DNA from: Caldilineaceae bacterium
GTDB lineage: Bacteria; Chloroflexota; Anaerolineae; Caldilineales; Caldilineaceae
Direction: 5' to 3'
Assembly: GCA_022842065.1 (NCBI GenBank)
Contig: JALHQH010000030.1
Location: 1-64,000 of the forward strand
DNA: 64,000 nt
Shown: one piece after another, positions 53,901 to 61,529 of the stretch
Position numbering within the stretch: position 1 is the first letter of the stretch
How the letters are laid out: every line of letters starts with the position of its first letter
Notes under the pieces: model-generated
What the model was told of the DNA's origin: nothing
The model's database searches: none
Seen by the model: the letters and a program-made list of their open reading frames with translations, nothing else
Program-made: the position numbers and the translations under genes

Positions 53901-55026
53901 CGAACGCTGGCAAAGCGTCTATACCAGTGACTTTTTGAGTGAGGCCACCTGGCAGATGGCAAAAAGTTTGGGGTACCAACGGTTTGCCGAACGCTTAACT
54001 GCCTCTACGATACCGATTACGGGCGAGCCACAAACTGACGTACAACAAGTGGTGCCAAGTACGCCTGATTCTACGACTACAGACGAGGAGTTGTTACATA
54101 AGCTGTACAATGCGTTGGAGGATCAGTCACAAATTCTTCAACTCCGTCAAGCTTTACAACCCAAAAGATCACGCCCCCGCTCGTTACAAATGCTTTTACG
54201 CTTGCCCCAACCAATCGCCATGCGACTTTGGTCCTGGACAGTACAGCAGTCATGGGCGCAACAATTCTATCTGCCTAACCAAACTAAATTAGTGCAACAG
54301 TTTCTTGCTAGTCTAGAAGCACCGACACCGCAGCAGAACTGCCTTGCACAAGCTCTATTTTTCGGCTCTTTGACATACTTTAAGATCCGGGATGCTATTT
54401 TTCAGCGCATCCGAATAGAAGGGAGATCGATTCCTGTCGAAGGAGCATCAATGCTGGAAGCCGCGCGCGTTCGGCAACAAGGTGTCATTTTATTAAGTAA
54501 TCACGGATACCAGACTGCCTATTTCCGTTCACTCAAGTTGACACAACGTGGGGTCGGTAACCTAGAAAGGCTGGTTGAACCGATCCAATCTGACAAAATA
54601 AAGGCTCAAACCATTCTTTATGCCCGCCAGATAGATCTAGCCCGCCAAGTGCTTCAAAACGGAGGAGCGATTACAATTGCACCGGATGTAAACCGAGGAC
54701 GTGGGGCATCGATTACTGTTCCTTTTCATGGGCGAATGCATGAATTTCGCACTGGTTTTGCCGAATTGGCCCTCTTAACAGATGCGCAACTCTTTTTTGT
54801 CGCCAGTGACCTACAAGCGTATAACTGCTTCAGTTTTCGTTTGGTCGGACCGTTTGATCAAGGCAGCGCAACCATGAGCCATGCAGAACGAGTGCAATAT
54901 TTGATGGATCAATATATTGCTCATCTACGGTTACAATGGGCGAAGAACCCGTGGGCACTTTCCTGGGAGGTGATGCGCGAACACTTAGCCTATCCGCCGG
55001 TGATGCGTGACAGCGTGAGTAGCTAA
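50938..55026 (+). CDS. Adenylation-carrier-sulfotransferase-LPLAT fusion synthetase
   Basis: The 1362-residue protein begins with the tail of a condensation domain linker (LPHDERNQLLVEWNETARDF). Then come adenylation (A3 YTSGSTGIPKG near 223, A5 YGPTECSDD, A8 GRIDHQVKIRGFRIELEEIE), a carrier (Ser 641 in FFRLGGDSIRA), a sulfotransferase (about 735-1010; LSSPRSGSTLLRVML, LTRHPMGMIQSF) and an LPLAT-like domain (about 1090-1362; LLSNHGYQTA with His 1189, IAPDVNRGRGA). The sulfotransferase is of the fused kind seen in CurM, where it activates a carrier-bound hydroxyl. No thioesterase follows. The LPLAT lacks the acid four residues past the His. AGGA before the ATG supports the start. Confidence 0.91.
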   Translation: MNAMQDFSFKHAPEQTRELEKQIIADPDCSMAELSMLPHDERNQLLVEWNETARDFPALPLHQLVEAQVLRTPDAIAIQDEQEHLTYSELNRRVNRLAHYLRTQGVTTETLVALLARRSVNFVVAVLGIFKANAVYLPLDPRHPNARHQQILEQSQCRYLLIADEWLPTFTGKFTGKFTGKFTGQAGVNALSILPLEGCLSQNMPETNPLLPTQPEQLAYVIYTSGSTGIPKGAMIEQRGMVNHLWAKVHDLQLNEQDVIAQSAMQSFDISVWQMLVGLIIGARVQVVSDDVMLNPLRLLAAIVRDGITILEVVPSLLRAMLHEVANQPIAPDLPTLRWLIPTGEALPPDLCRQWFTYYPAIPLLNAYGPTECSDDVTHYPIYQPLPEQTIHTPIGRPIANLRTYVLDPLMQPVPIGVVGELWVGGIGVGRGYLHDVVRTAQAFLPMPAHLLPNSSAESDTIDGTVAANSRLYRTGDLARYREDGNLEFLGRIDHQVKIRGFRIELEEIEFVLRQHPSVQDCVVTAHPHPEPPHDSRLVAYVVYNQSAPAATDEVKQFIQERLPAYMVPALIVLLAALPLTANGKLDRAALPTPEIDAAREATYRAPQTVVEKWLAVQMRKVLGEITIGVDDDFFRLGGDSIRAAILINQLQQELQEILYVIALFDASTIAKLSLYLQQHYPQALARVCDYQLPAVQTAYEHINDATIARFRQLIPPYTAAATLVQPRNQRAIFVLSSPRSGSTLLRVMLGGHPQLFAPPELDLLNFSTLGERKTALQDRFAFRLEGLLRALMELHRCNPDQARQMMVDYEEKNLDTHTFYGLLQQWIGADRMLVDKTPAYALDPAILQRAESEFQEPLYLHLTRHPMGMIQSFEEAHTDQVFFRYEHDFSPRQLAELTWLVSHQNILNFLQSIPKERRFLLQYEDLVKKPVATMQQVSEFLQVPFEQVMAQPYQDKEKRMTDGLYPVSKMLGDAKFHTHQQVESANAERWQSVYTSDFLSEATWQMAKSLGYQRFAERLTASTIPITGEPQTDVQQVVPSTPDSTTTDEELLHKLYNALEDQSQILQLRQALQPKRSRPRSLQMLLRLPQPIAMRLWSWTVQQSWAQQFYLPNQTKLVQQFLASLEAPTPQQNCLAQALFFGSLTYFKIRDAIFQRIRIEGRSIPVEGASMLEAARVRQQGVILLSNHGYQTAYFRSLKLTQRGVGNLERLVEPIQSDKIKAQTILYARQIDLARQVLQNGGAITIAPDVNRGRGASITVPFHGRMHEFRTGFAELALLTDAQLFFVASDLQAYNCFSFRLVGPFDQGSATMSHAERVQYLMDQYIAHLRLQWAKNPWALSWEVMREHLAYPPVMRDSVSS
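51448..51489 (+). repeat. 12-base tandem repeat inside the adenylation domain
   Basis: ACTGGGAAATTT occurs three times in tandem (51448-51483) plus a half copy. It keeps the frame and encodes TGKF repeats between motifs A2 and A3. Such a slippage-prone run in a surface loop may vary in length between strains. Confidence 0.85.
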
Positions 55027-55051
55027 CACATGACAAACAAGAAATAGGAAT

Positions 55052-55168
55052 GACTATGTGGCTGTGGTCGGCGAAAATGGCGCAGGGAAGAGTACGCTGG
55101 TGCTGCTGATAGCCCAAGATGTGACACCTTCCATTTTGAGCAGAAAGAATATAGAGGAAAGTAGATGA
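55052..55168 (+). pseudogene. ABC-ATPase remnant with Walker A motif
   Basis: The frame reads DYVAVVGENGAGKSTLVLLI and runs to a stop at 55166-55168. GENGAGKST is a full Walker A motif, and the run before it is the strand that leads to it in ABC ATPases. The rest of the ATPase is absent, and no good start codon or RBS exists. It is a small relic of a lost ABC gene between the synthetase and the neuA-like gene. Its end overlaps the next ATG. Confidence 0.7.
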
Positions 55169-55854
55169 AAGCAGTAGGCATTATCCCCGCGCGCGGCGGC
55201 TCAAAAGGGATTCCGCACAAGAATTTACAACCATTAGCCGGCAAACCGCTAGTCGCACATACGATTGAACAGGCACGGTCGTCACAATTCATTGGCCGGG
55301 TGATCGTTTCCACCGACGATGTGGAGATCGGCACCGTCGCCCAAGCCTATGGTGCCGAGGTTGTGTGGCGACCGGCGGCAATCAGCAGCGACACGGCTTC
55401 GTCAGAGGCGGCGCTCTTGCATGTCCTTGAAACGCTGCAACAAAACGAAGGAATGCTCCCGGAGGTATTGGTCTTTTTACAATGCACCTCACCGCTGACC
55501 CTGGTCGCCGACATTGATGGCGCGGTACAAGCGCTGGTCACAGAAAATGCCGACACCGCCTTAGCCGTTACTCCTTTCCATTACTTTCTCTGGCAACAGA
55601 CGGAAGATGGCGACGCAGTCGGCATCAATCACGACAAGCAGGTCCGCCTGCTCCGTCAGCAACGTGCGCCGCAGTATTTGGAAACGGGCGCCATTTATGT
55701 CATGCGCACGGCTGGTTTTCTGGCAACCAAACACCGCTTTTTTGGTAAGACCGCGCTCTATGTCATGCCAGCGGAACGCTGCTTGGAAATTGATGAACCG
55801 CGCGATTTGCAGATGGCCGCCTGGTTGCTGCAAAGAGAAGGTAAAAGGGAATAA
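55165..55854 (+). CDS. neuA: CMP-nonulosonate (sialate-type) cytidylyltransferase
   Basis: Activates a nonulosonic acid (sialic, legionaminic or pseudaminic type) with CTP. The 229-residue enzyme has the P-loop-like PARGGSKGIPHKNLQPLAGK (from residue 8), VIVSTDDVEIGTVA, RPAAISSDTASSEAALLHVL and LQCTSPLTLVADID. AAAGTAG lies before the ATG. Length and motifs fit NeuA. The symbol is a family name; the exact nonulosonate is unknown. No neuB or neuC-type gene is in this window. Confidence 0.88.
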   Translation: MKAVGIIPARGGSKGIPHKNLQPLAGKPLVAHTIEQARSSQFIGRVIVSTDDVEIGTVAQAYGAEVVWRPAAISSDTASSEAALLHVLETLQQNEGMLPEVLVFLQCTSPLTLVADIDGAVQALVTENADTALAVTPFHYFLWQQTEDGDAVGINHDKQVRLLRQQRAPQYLETGAIYVMRTAGFLATKHRFFGKTALYVMPAERCLEIDEPRDLQMAAWLLQREGKRE

Positions 55855-55856
55855 TC

Positions 55857-56816
55857 ATGCAAGAATTCTTCCGCGAAGCCACCTATTATGGCACCGGCAA
55901 AATTATGCGGCTCTACAGCGGCTTCCCCCGCCGGTTGCCGCTGCCGGTCTCCATTCAACATGGCTGGGCCATGAGTACCAGCCCGGTTCATGCTGTTGAA
56001 AAAGCGCCGGAAAATTGGTATTGGTCGGTGGCTACCGAGCAACGCTATGCCAACGCCTACCCCAAGATCAGCACAAGAACCAGCGGCGCACCTTTTTTGT
56101 ACTTGTTACAGGTGCTGGGCTATACCCCCCTGCCAACGGCAGCACAGCGAGGGTCAATCATTTTCCCCTCCCATTCGACCTTTCAGATCGATATGGACTG
56201 TGACTTTGATCAATACGCGGCCGCCCTGGTGGCGCTGCCGGCCGAATATCACCCGCTGACGATTTGCCTCTATTACACTGACTATAACCGCGGCCTGGCG
56301 GAACCTTTTTTGCGCCAGGGCTTGCCGGTCATCACCAATGGGCCAACCCATCTTGATGACAACTTCCTCTGGAACTTTGTGCAGAATGTGCATGGCAAAC
56401 GGTATATTTTTTCTAACCAGATGTCGTCGTCCCTGCTCTTTGGTGCGGCGATGAACTTGACCGCCCATTTCTGGGGGCCTGAATTTCAGGTTTTTAACCC
56501 CAACAAATTTTGGGAACAGCGCGATTTCAACCAGTACCATCGCAGCTGGGAGGCTACCTATCGCGAAGTCTTTCGCTTTCCCGATCCCGATTTGGCGCAC
56601 CAGAAGCAGGTGGTCGCAGCAGAATTGGGCAAAGCGCAAATGCGCTCGCCCCGCCAAATGCGCCGGCTGCTCTGGCGCTTAACCTTGCATCCCAAGTATC
56701 GAAACCAACTTGCACAGCCGTGGGTGCAATTCAAAAAAACAAAAATGCAGGCGTTACGTCAAACGGGTGCGTGGCAAGCGGCGCGCCGGCTACGCCACCG
56801 CCTACGTAACACGTAA
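55857..56816 (+). CDS. Unknown protein next to neuA, possible GT-B enzyme
   Basis: The 319-residue product begins MQEFFREATYYGTGKIM and has IQHGWAM, a FPSHSTFQIDMDCDFDQYA block, LPAEYHPLTICLYYTDYNRG, GLPVITNGPTHLDDNFLWNF and RYIFSNQMSSSLLFG. The SN..S....FG pattern with a preceding HST motif resembles uncharacterised GT-B-like proteins in surface-glycan loci. Its place two bases after neuA suggests that it uses the CMP-sugar. The last 50 residues are very basic. I do not know the family, so the glycosyltransferase idea is inference. Confidence 0.6.
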   Translation: MQEFFREATYYGTGKIMRLYSGFPRRLPLPVSIQHGWAMSTSPVHAVEKAPENWYWSVATEQRYANAYPKISTRTSGAPFLYLLQVLGYTPLPTAAQRGSIIFPSHSTFQIDMDCDFDQYAAALVALPAEYHPLTICLYYTDYNRGLAEPFLRQGLPVITNGPTHLDDNFLWNFVQNVHGKRYIFSNQMSSSLLFGAAMNLTAHFWGPEFQVFNPNKFWEQRDFNQYHRSWEATYREVFRFPDPDLAHQKQVVAAELGKAQMRSPRQMRRLLWRLTLHPKYRNQLAQPWVQFKKTKMQALRQTGAWQAARRLRHRLRNT

Positions 56817-56823
56817 GTGATGG

Positions 56824-57819
56824 ATGGATATGAACGATAAACCTTATTTGTTCTCCGTGATCATTGGCACGCATAATCGCGCCGCCTTATTAGCGGTGGC
56901 CTTAGAGACCATCTGTCACCAAAGCTTGGCACCCGCGGCATATGAAGTCATTGTGGTTGATAATGGCTCGACGGATGCCACGGCCAGCGTGGTGGCCGCC
57001 TTTCGCCAACGCTTGCCCAACCTGCGCTACTGTTTTGAAGCAGTGCCAGGCATTTCGGTGGCACGCAATCATGGCTGGCGCATGGCACAGGGGCAATATG
57101 TTGCCTTTACTGATGATGATAGTCGGTTGCCGGCAGCATGGTTGGCAACCGCGCAACAGATTATCCAAACCCACGCGCCCGCGGCCTTTGGCGGCCCCTA
57201 TTTTGCTTGTTATGAAGGAGCGAAGCCGGCCTGGTTTAAGGATAGCTACGGCTCAACCAAGCTGGGCGATCAGCCACGCGCCCTGACCGGCAGCTATTTA
57301 CCTGGTCCCAATCTCTTTTTCCGGCGCGATCTGCTCAGTCTCACCGGCGGCTTTGACCCGGCCCTTGGCATTATGGGCAAACGGCTTGGCTATGGCGAAG
57401 AGGGGGCGCTGTTGCAAGTACTGCGTGAACGGTCTCCGGGCGCACTGATCTATTATGATCCTGCACTCTATGTTTATCATCTTGTCCGCCCTGAAAAGAT
57501 GCGCCTGCGCTGGCAACTACGCCGGCATTTTGTCAATGGGCGTTACATCTATTGCGGGCTGGGGCCAGAACGGGTGCTGGGGACGGGGGCTAGTCGGTTG
57601 GTTGGGCGCAGGCAGCAAGGGCGGCGATTGCTGAAAATGTTCGGACGGTTGTTCTTGCGCCACCCCTGGCAATTGTGGCAACGCGACCGTATCCAATATC
57701 CCTATTATCAACAGTACCTGGTCGAAGTCCTGGGATCGGATCTGTTTAAACTTGGCGGCATGGTGGAACAGTTTCAACAGACGCTTATGGTCGGGTACAC
57801 AGGTAACGGACAACAATGA
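56824..57819 (+). CDS. GT2 glycosyltransferase
   Basis: The 331-residue GT-A enzyme has FSVIIGTHNRAALLAVAL, VIVVDNGSTDATASVV, ISVARNHGWRMAQGQYVAFT and the metal site TDDDSRLP. GYGEEGALLQVLRE gives the catalytic acid region. The C-terminal 60 residues are basic and aromatic. The start at 56824 is five bases after the previous stop. The stop overlaps the sulfotransferase gene by ATGA. Confidence 0.9.
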   Translation: MDMNDKPYLFSVIIGTHNRAALLAVALETICHQSLAPAAYEVIVVDNGSTDATASVVAAFRQRLPNLRYCFEAVPGISVARNHGWRMAQGQYVAFTDDDSRLPAAWLATAQQIIQTHAPAAFGGPYFACYEGAKPAWFKDSYGSTKLGDQPRALTGSYLPGPNLFFRRDLLSLTGGFDPALGIMGKRLGYGEEGALLQVLRERSPGALIYYDPALYVYHLVRPEKMRLRWQLRRHFVNGRYIYCGLGPERVLGTGASRLVGRRQQGRRLLKMFGRLFLRHPWQLWQRDRIQYPYYQQYLVEVLGSDLFKLGGMVEQFQQTLMVGYTGNGQQ

Positions 57820-58865
57820 CCAATCTAATCGAACCCGGGAACCATCCGCCGAAAGCAGCCAACTTGATGAATTTCCCACAGCTTCGCTATCAACCACCGC
57901 CGCTCTACTTTATGCATGTCCCGAAAACGGCTGGTTCTTCTTGGTGCAAGCTGCTGCAAGCGGTTTACACACCACGGGCCATGCGCTCGCTTTATCGCCA
58001 AAATCTGCCCCGCTATACCGCGGCGGATCTGAACAGGCTGCGCTGTGTCGCCTCGCACCTGGGACCGGCTTTATTACCCTGGTTGGCGGGCAGCGCGGGG
58101 GCGGTGATCACCATGCTGCGCGAGCCGGTTGAACAATTTGTCTCGCAGCTTTATTTTCACCAGGGGCAACTCCAGCGTGAACCACACCTCTTTGAGCCCG
58201 ACTATCTGGCGACGGTGCAACCGTTGATCCATGCCGATCTACGCACTTTGCTGGAGACCCCGCTGCTTATGATCCCTGATAACCCACAAAGTTGCTGTTT
58301 AGGGATTTTTCAACCGATCACACCGTATTTGCAAGAGGGTGAAATCGGTCGCGACGGGCCGATCTTGCGCGCTATACCCTTTGGCTTTAGCCAGGCGATG
58401 GATATGCGCCGAATTGCGGCTGCGGCCCAAGAACAGTTACAAAAAGTGACCCTCATCGGCATCACAGAAGCCTTTGCCGAATCCACCGAACTGCTCTGTG
58501 ACCTGTTGGGCGTTCCTGTACCAACAACGTTACCAACCGAGAATCTGGGTCTTAAGAAACAAGGTGTACAGCTTTATCACTATCGGCAGCACTTACCGCC
58601 CGACCTGCTTGAACGGGTGCTTGCCAAAACGCAGGATGATCAAGCCCTATATACGCAAGCCTGTGCGATCTTTGCCGAGCAACGCGCCCGCTATCAGGCG
58701 CAGCCCCGCCGCACCTATAGTCTTGCCCCGCGTCTGCGCGCGGTGGTGAAACCCTGGCGAAGTGCTACAGGGAAGCCAGTGCGTCAGCTTATAAATGCCT
58801 TGTTTATACGACCTTTAAAGAATTTATCTATCAAATGTACTTTGTCCCGGTGGATCGATTTATGA
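57816..58865 (+). CDS. Sulfotransferase of the HVPKTAG type (Sulfotransfer_2)
   Basis: The 349-residue product has LYFMHVPKTAGSSWCKLL near residue 30, the PAPS loop typical of carbohydrate sulfotransferases such as heparan 2-O types. The 3'-phosphate site is VITMLREPVEQFVSQLYF. A C-terminal basic tail with YQAQPRRTYSLAPRLRAVV is shared with the fragment at 41172. Sulfation of a sugar hydroxyl is the probable role. The start codon overlaps the GT2 stop, and its own stop overlaps the next ATG. Confidence 0.87.
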   Translation: MTNLIEPGNHPPKAANLMNFPQLRYQPPPLYFMHVPKTAGSSWCKLLQAVYTPRAMRSLYRQNLPRYTAADLNRLRCVASHLGPALLPWLAGSAGAVITMLREPVEQFVSQLYFHQGQLQREPHLFEPDYLATVQPLIHADLRTLLETPLLMIPDNPQSCCLGIFQPITPYLQEGEIGRDGPILRAIPFGFSQAMDMRRIAAAAQEQLQKVTLIGITEAFAESTELLCDLLGVPVPTTLPTENLGLKKQGVQLYHYRQHLPPDLLERVLAKTQDDQALYTQACAIFAEQRARYQAQPRRTYSLAPRLRAVVKPWRSATGKPVRQLINALFIRPLKNLSIKCTLSRWIDL

Positions 58866-61345
58866 AGATCGCTTTTGCTACAGCCAACCTTGGCATTCAT
58901 GGGGTGGCAACCTTTACCCTCAACCTAAGCCAGTGGTTGCAGGCGACTGGGCACGCGGTTACGGTGCTCAGCCTGACGCCTGGCGAATGGGATTCGCGCC
59001 TAGCAGAACTTGGCATTAAAGGTGAATGTATCACCCAACAGCCCTGGGAAAGCAGCATGAGCCAGGCCAAACGGTTGGCAACGTGGCTCACCGCGCAAGC
59101 TTTTGATCTCTTGGTAGTGAATATCGGCAGCATCCATAGCCGCCCCTTGTCATTATGTTTAGATCTTCTGCCGGATGCGTTGCCGGTTGTGCTTGTTTTA
59201 CACAACGATGATCCAGCGGTCTATGATGTGGCGGCAATAAATGGCACCGCCTGGAATTGTGCGGTAGCCGTAAGCCCCAAAATCGCACAAACGGTGGCAG
59301 CGCGCTTGAAAACGAAGAGCATTCACCACATTCCAAATGGGATTATGCCCGCCACCGATGAAGAATTCGCTAGGCGGCTGACCCATGCCACACCGCTGCG
59401 CCTCCTCTTTGTGGGACGACTCGACGATCAGCAAAAAGGCATCTTTCGTTTACCGGCCATTTTACAGGAATGTCGCAAACGGCAGCTTGCTGTCCAGTTG
59501 ACAGTGATTGGCGATGGCGCTGACCGCAGACCATTCACGCAGCTACTGCAAGCATTAGGAGTTAGCGAATGGGTGGATTTACAAGGCAGCCAGCCGCATG
59601 CAGCGGTCCTGGCGGCGATGCGTGATCATCATCTGTTGCTACTGCCTTCTAACTTCGAGGGGTTGCCGCTTGTCGTCTTAGAGGCGCAAGCACAGGGCTG
59701 TGTGCCCATTGTGGCGCACCTACCAGGCACGGCGGCGCAAGCCATCCAAGAGGGCATTACGGGTATCACTGTTGCGCCGGATGATGTGAGTGGCTTTGTC
59801 GCCGCCATTGCGACCATGACCGATCCGCAGCGCTGGGGTGCGTTTAGCACAGCCGGTCGCCACTTGATCCGGCAGCACTTTACGTTGCAAAGCATGGGAC
59901 GAAGCTATCTACAGCTCTTTCAGGCCCTAGCCCAAGGTGAATACGCGCTGTCCCTACGGCGTGCTGACCTGCCGGCACCGTTCACCAAGCGTGATTATGT
60001 CCCGCTGCGCCTGCTGCGGCTGCTTACCGCTTTCCATCAATTCTCACGCGGGAACAAGGTTGTCCGCTACATGAAGGAGCAGCAGAAAAGCCTCCGTCAG
60101 TTGCTGCGCTATGGGCTGCGTAGAAAGCTCCAGGGTAGTTGGCTAGGGTTGCGCACCTACTGGCACTACAGAACTTTGCCGCAGCCAGCGAACCACGCCA
60201 CAGGCAAAACGATCCTGGTGTTTGATTATCGGATTTTACGCCCGGAGGATAGCACTTTAGGGCGCTCCAACGATCTTTACGTTGCGCTTTTACAGGCGCA
60301 GGGCTGGCGTGTGCTCTTGATGCCCTATGCTGCGGAATGGGATGGCCATCGTGACGGCGCACATGGCCTGAAATGGGATGATCCTTATGCGGTACAGCTA
60401 CGGCAGCAGGGCATTATGGTGCTATCAGGGTGGCCTTTTCGTTGGTTACGCGCAAGCTGGTTGCAGCGCAATGCGCCGCGCATTGATTATGTACTCTTTC
60501 GCCATGCCGAGCCGGCCGAAGCCTATCTTCCCCTTTTGCAGCGCACCGCACAGACCAAACTCATCTATCTCGCGCCTGATCTGAAGGCGGTCCGGTGCCA
60601 ACGTGAGTATGAAGCAACCGGTAAGATAGCGGCCTGGCGCGAGGCACAAGCAGTTGCTGCCCAGGAAGCGGCCATCTTTCAAGCGGCAGATGCGCTCCTG
60701 ACGCGCAGTTATGAAGAGCAGGAATGGCTAACAGCGCGCTACGGGAGTAAAGTTTTTCGGATGCCGCTTTTCTTTTACCCAACCTTGCCGGTTGCCCAGC
60801 CAGCGCTACCCGCAGGGCAAACCCTGTTTTTTGTTGGCAACTTCGCCCATCGCCCCAATCCCGATGGCGTTCATTGGTTTGTGCGCAATTGCCTGCCGCT
60901 GCTGATCAAGCAATGTCCACAGGTCAACCTTGTCTTGGCCGGTTCCTTTGCCCAGGCCGACATTTTCGCCCTGCAATCCGCGCGGATTGCGGTGTTGGGG
61001 CGAGTTTCTGATCAGCAATTGTTCGATCTGTATCGGCAAACGCGGGTCGTCATTGTGCCATTGCGCTTTGGCGCTGGGGTCAAAGGCAAGGTGATCGAGG
61101 CATTGGCGCACGGCGTGCCGGTGGTGACCACACGCTTCGGTGTAGAAGGTGTGCCGGGGTTGACCGAGATCACGCCACCCGCCGATACGCCCCAAGCGAT
61201 GGCGGCGGCGATTACCCGTTTGTTGACGGATGATGCGGAGTGGCGACGCGTTGCCTTGGCTGGGCAGGCATTTGTGCAGGAAAATTTTACACTATCGGCC
61301 GCGCAGGCAAGTTTGATGCAGCTATTTGCCAGCCTGGAAAAGTAA
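58862..61345 (+). CDS. Double GT4 glycosyltransferase
   Basis: The 827-residue protein has two GT-B glycosyltransferase units. The first (about 1-390) matches the enzyme at 42300: MKIAFATANLGIHGVATFTL, LLFVGRLDDQQKGIFRL and LLPSNFEGLPLVVLEAQAQG. The second (about 445-827) has ILVFDYRILRPEDSTLGRSN, LFFVGNFAHRPNPDGVHWFV and PLRFGAGVKGKVIEALAHGV with the conserved Glu. A basic linker joins them. Two sugars could be added in sequence. The start at 58862 overlaps the sulfotransferase stop (ATGA); the frame extends to 58835 but lies inside that gene. Confidence 0.92.
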   Translation: MKIAFATANLGIHGVATFTLNLSQWLQATGHAVTVLSLTPGEWDSRLAELGIKGECITQQPWESSMSQAKRLATWLTAQAFDLLVVNIGSIHSRPLSLCLDLLPDALPVVLVLHNDDPAVYDVAAINGTAWNCAVAVSPKIAQTVAARLKTKSIHHIPNGIMPATDEEFARRLTHATPLRLLFVGRLDDQQKGIFRLPAILQECRKRQLAVQLTVIGDGADRRPFTQLLQALGVSEWVDLQGSQPHAAVLAAMRDHHLLLLPSNFEGLPLVVLEAQAQGCVPIVAHLPGTAAQAIQEGITGITVAPDDVSGFVAAIATMTDPQRWGAFSTAGRHLIRQHFTLQSMGRSYLQLFQALAQGEYALSLRRADLPAPFTKRDYVPLRLLRLLTAFHQFSRGNKVVRYMKEQQKSLRQLLRYGLRRKLQGSWLGLRTYWHYRTLPQPANHATGKTILVFDYRILRPEDSTLGRSNDLYVALLQAQGWRVLLMPYAAEWDGHRDGAHGLKWDDPYAVQLRQQGIMVLSGWPFRWLRASWLQRNAPRIDYVLFRHAEPAEAYLPLLQRTAQTKLIYLAPDLKAVRCQREYEATGKIAAWREAQAVAAQEAAIFQAADALLTRSYEEQEWLTARYGSKVFRMPLFFYPTLPVAQPALPAGQTLFFVGNFAHRPNPDGVHWFVRNCLPLLIKQCPQVNLVLAGSFAQADIFALQSARIAVLGRVSDQQLFDLYRQTRVVIVPLRFGAGVKGKVIEALAHGVPVVTTRFGVEGVPGLTEITPPADTPQAMAAAITRLLTDDAEWRRVALAGQAFVQENFTLSAAQASLMQLFASLEK

Positions 61346-61404
61346 AAAATGCGGCTTAACCCCCTGTTCCCGTTGAGCCACGAATGCGCGCACACACTTG
61401 GGAA

Positions 61405-61499
61405 GTAATCCATTCAGACCCCACCCTAGCCCTCCCCTGGTAAGGGAGGGAATCGTTCCTCCCCAGTGTGGGGGAGGCTAGGAGGGGGTGAATGATTAC
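61405..61499. repeat. Dispersed G/C-run palindrome, copy 3
   Basis: The 95-base element has outer arms that start TAATCCATTCA and end TGAATGATTA, then CCCTAGCC and GGCTAGGAGGG. Inside are two small hairpins, CCCTCCC/GGGAGGG and CCTCCCC/GGGGAGG. The core matches the repeats at 1322 and 4866. It lies between two convergent-free + strand genes, just before the LPLAT gene. Confidence 0.75.
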
Positions 61500-61529
61500 C
61501 TTGGAAAAGTGCTTGCGGAAGGAGAGCGA

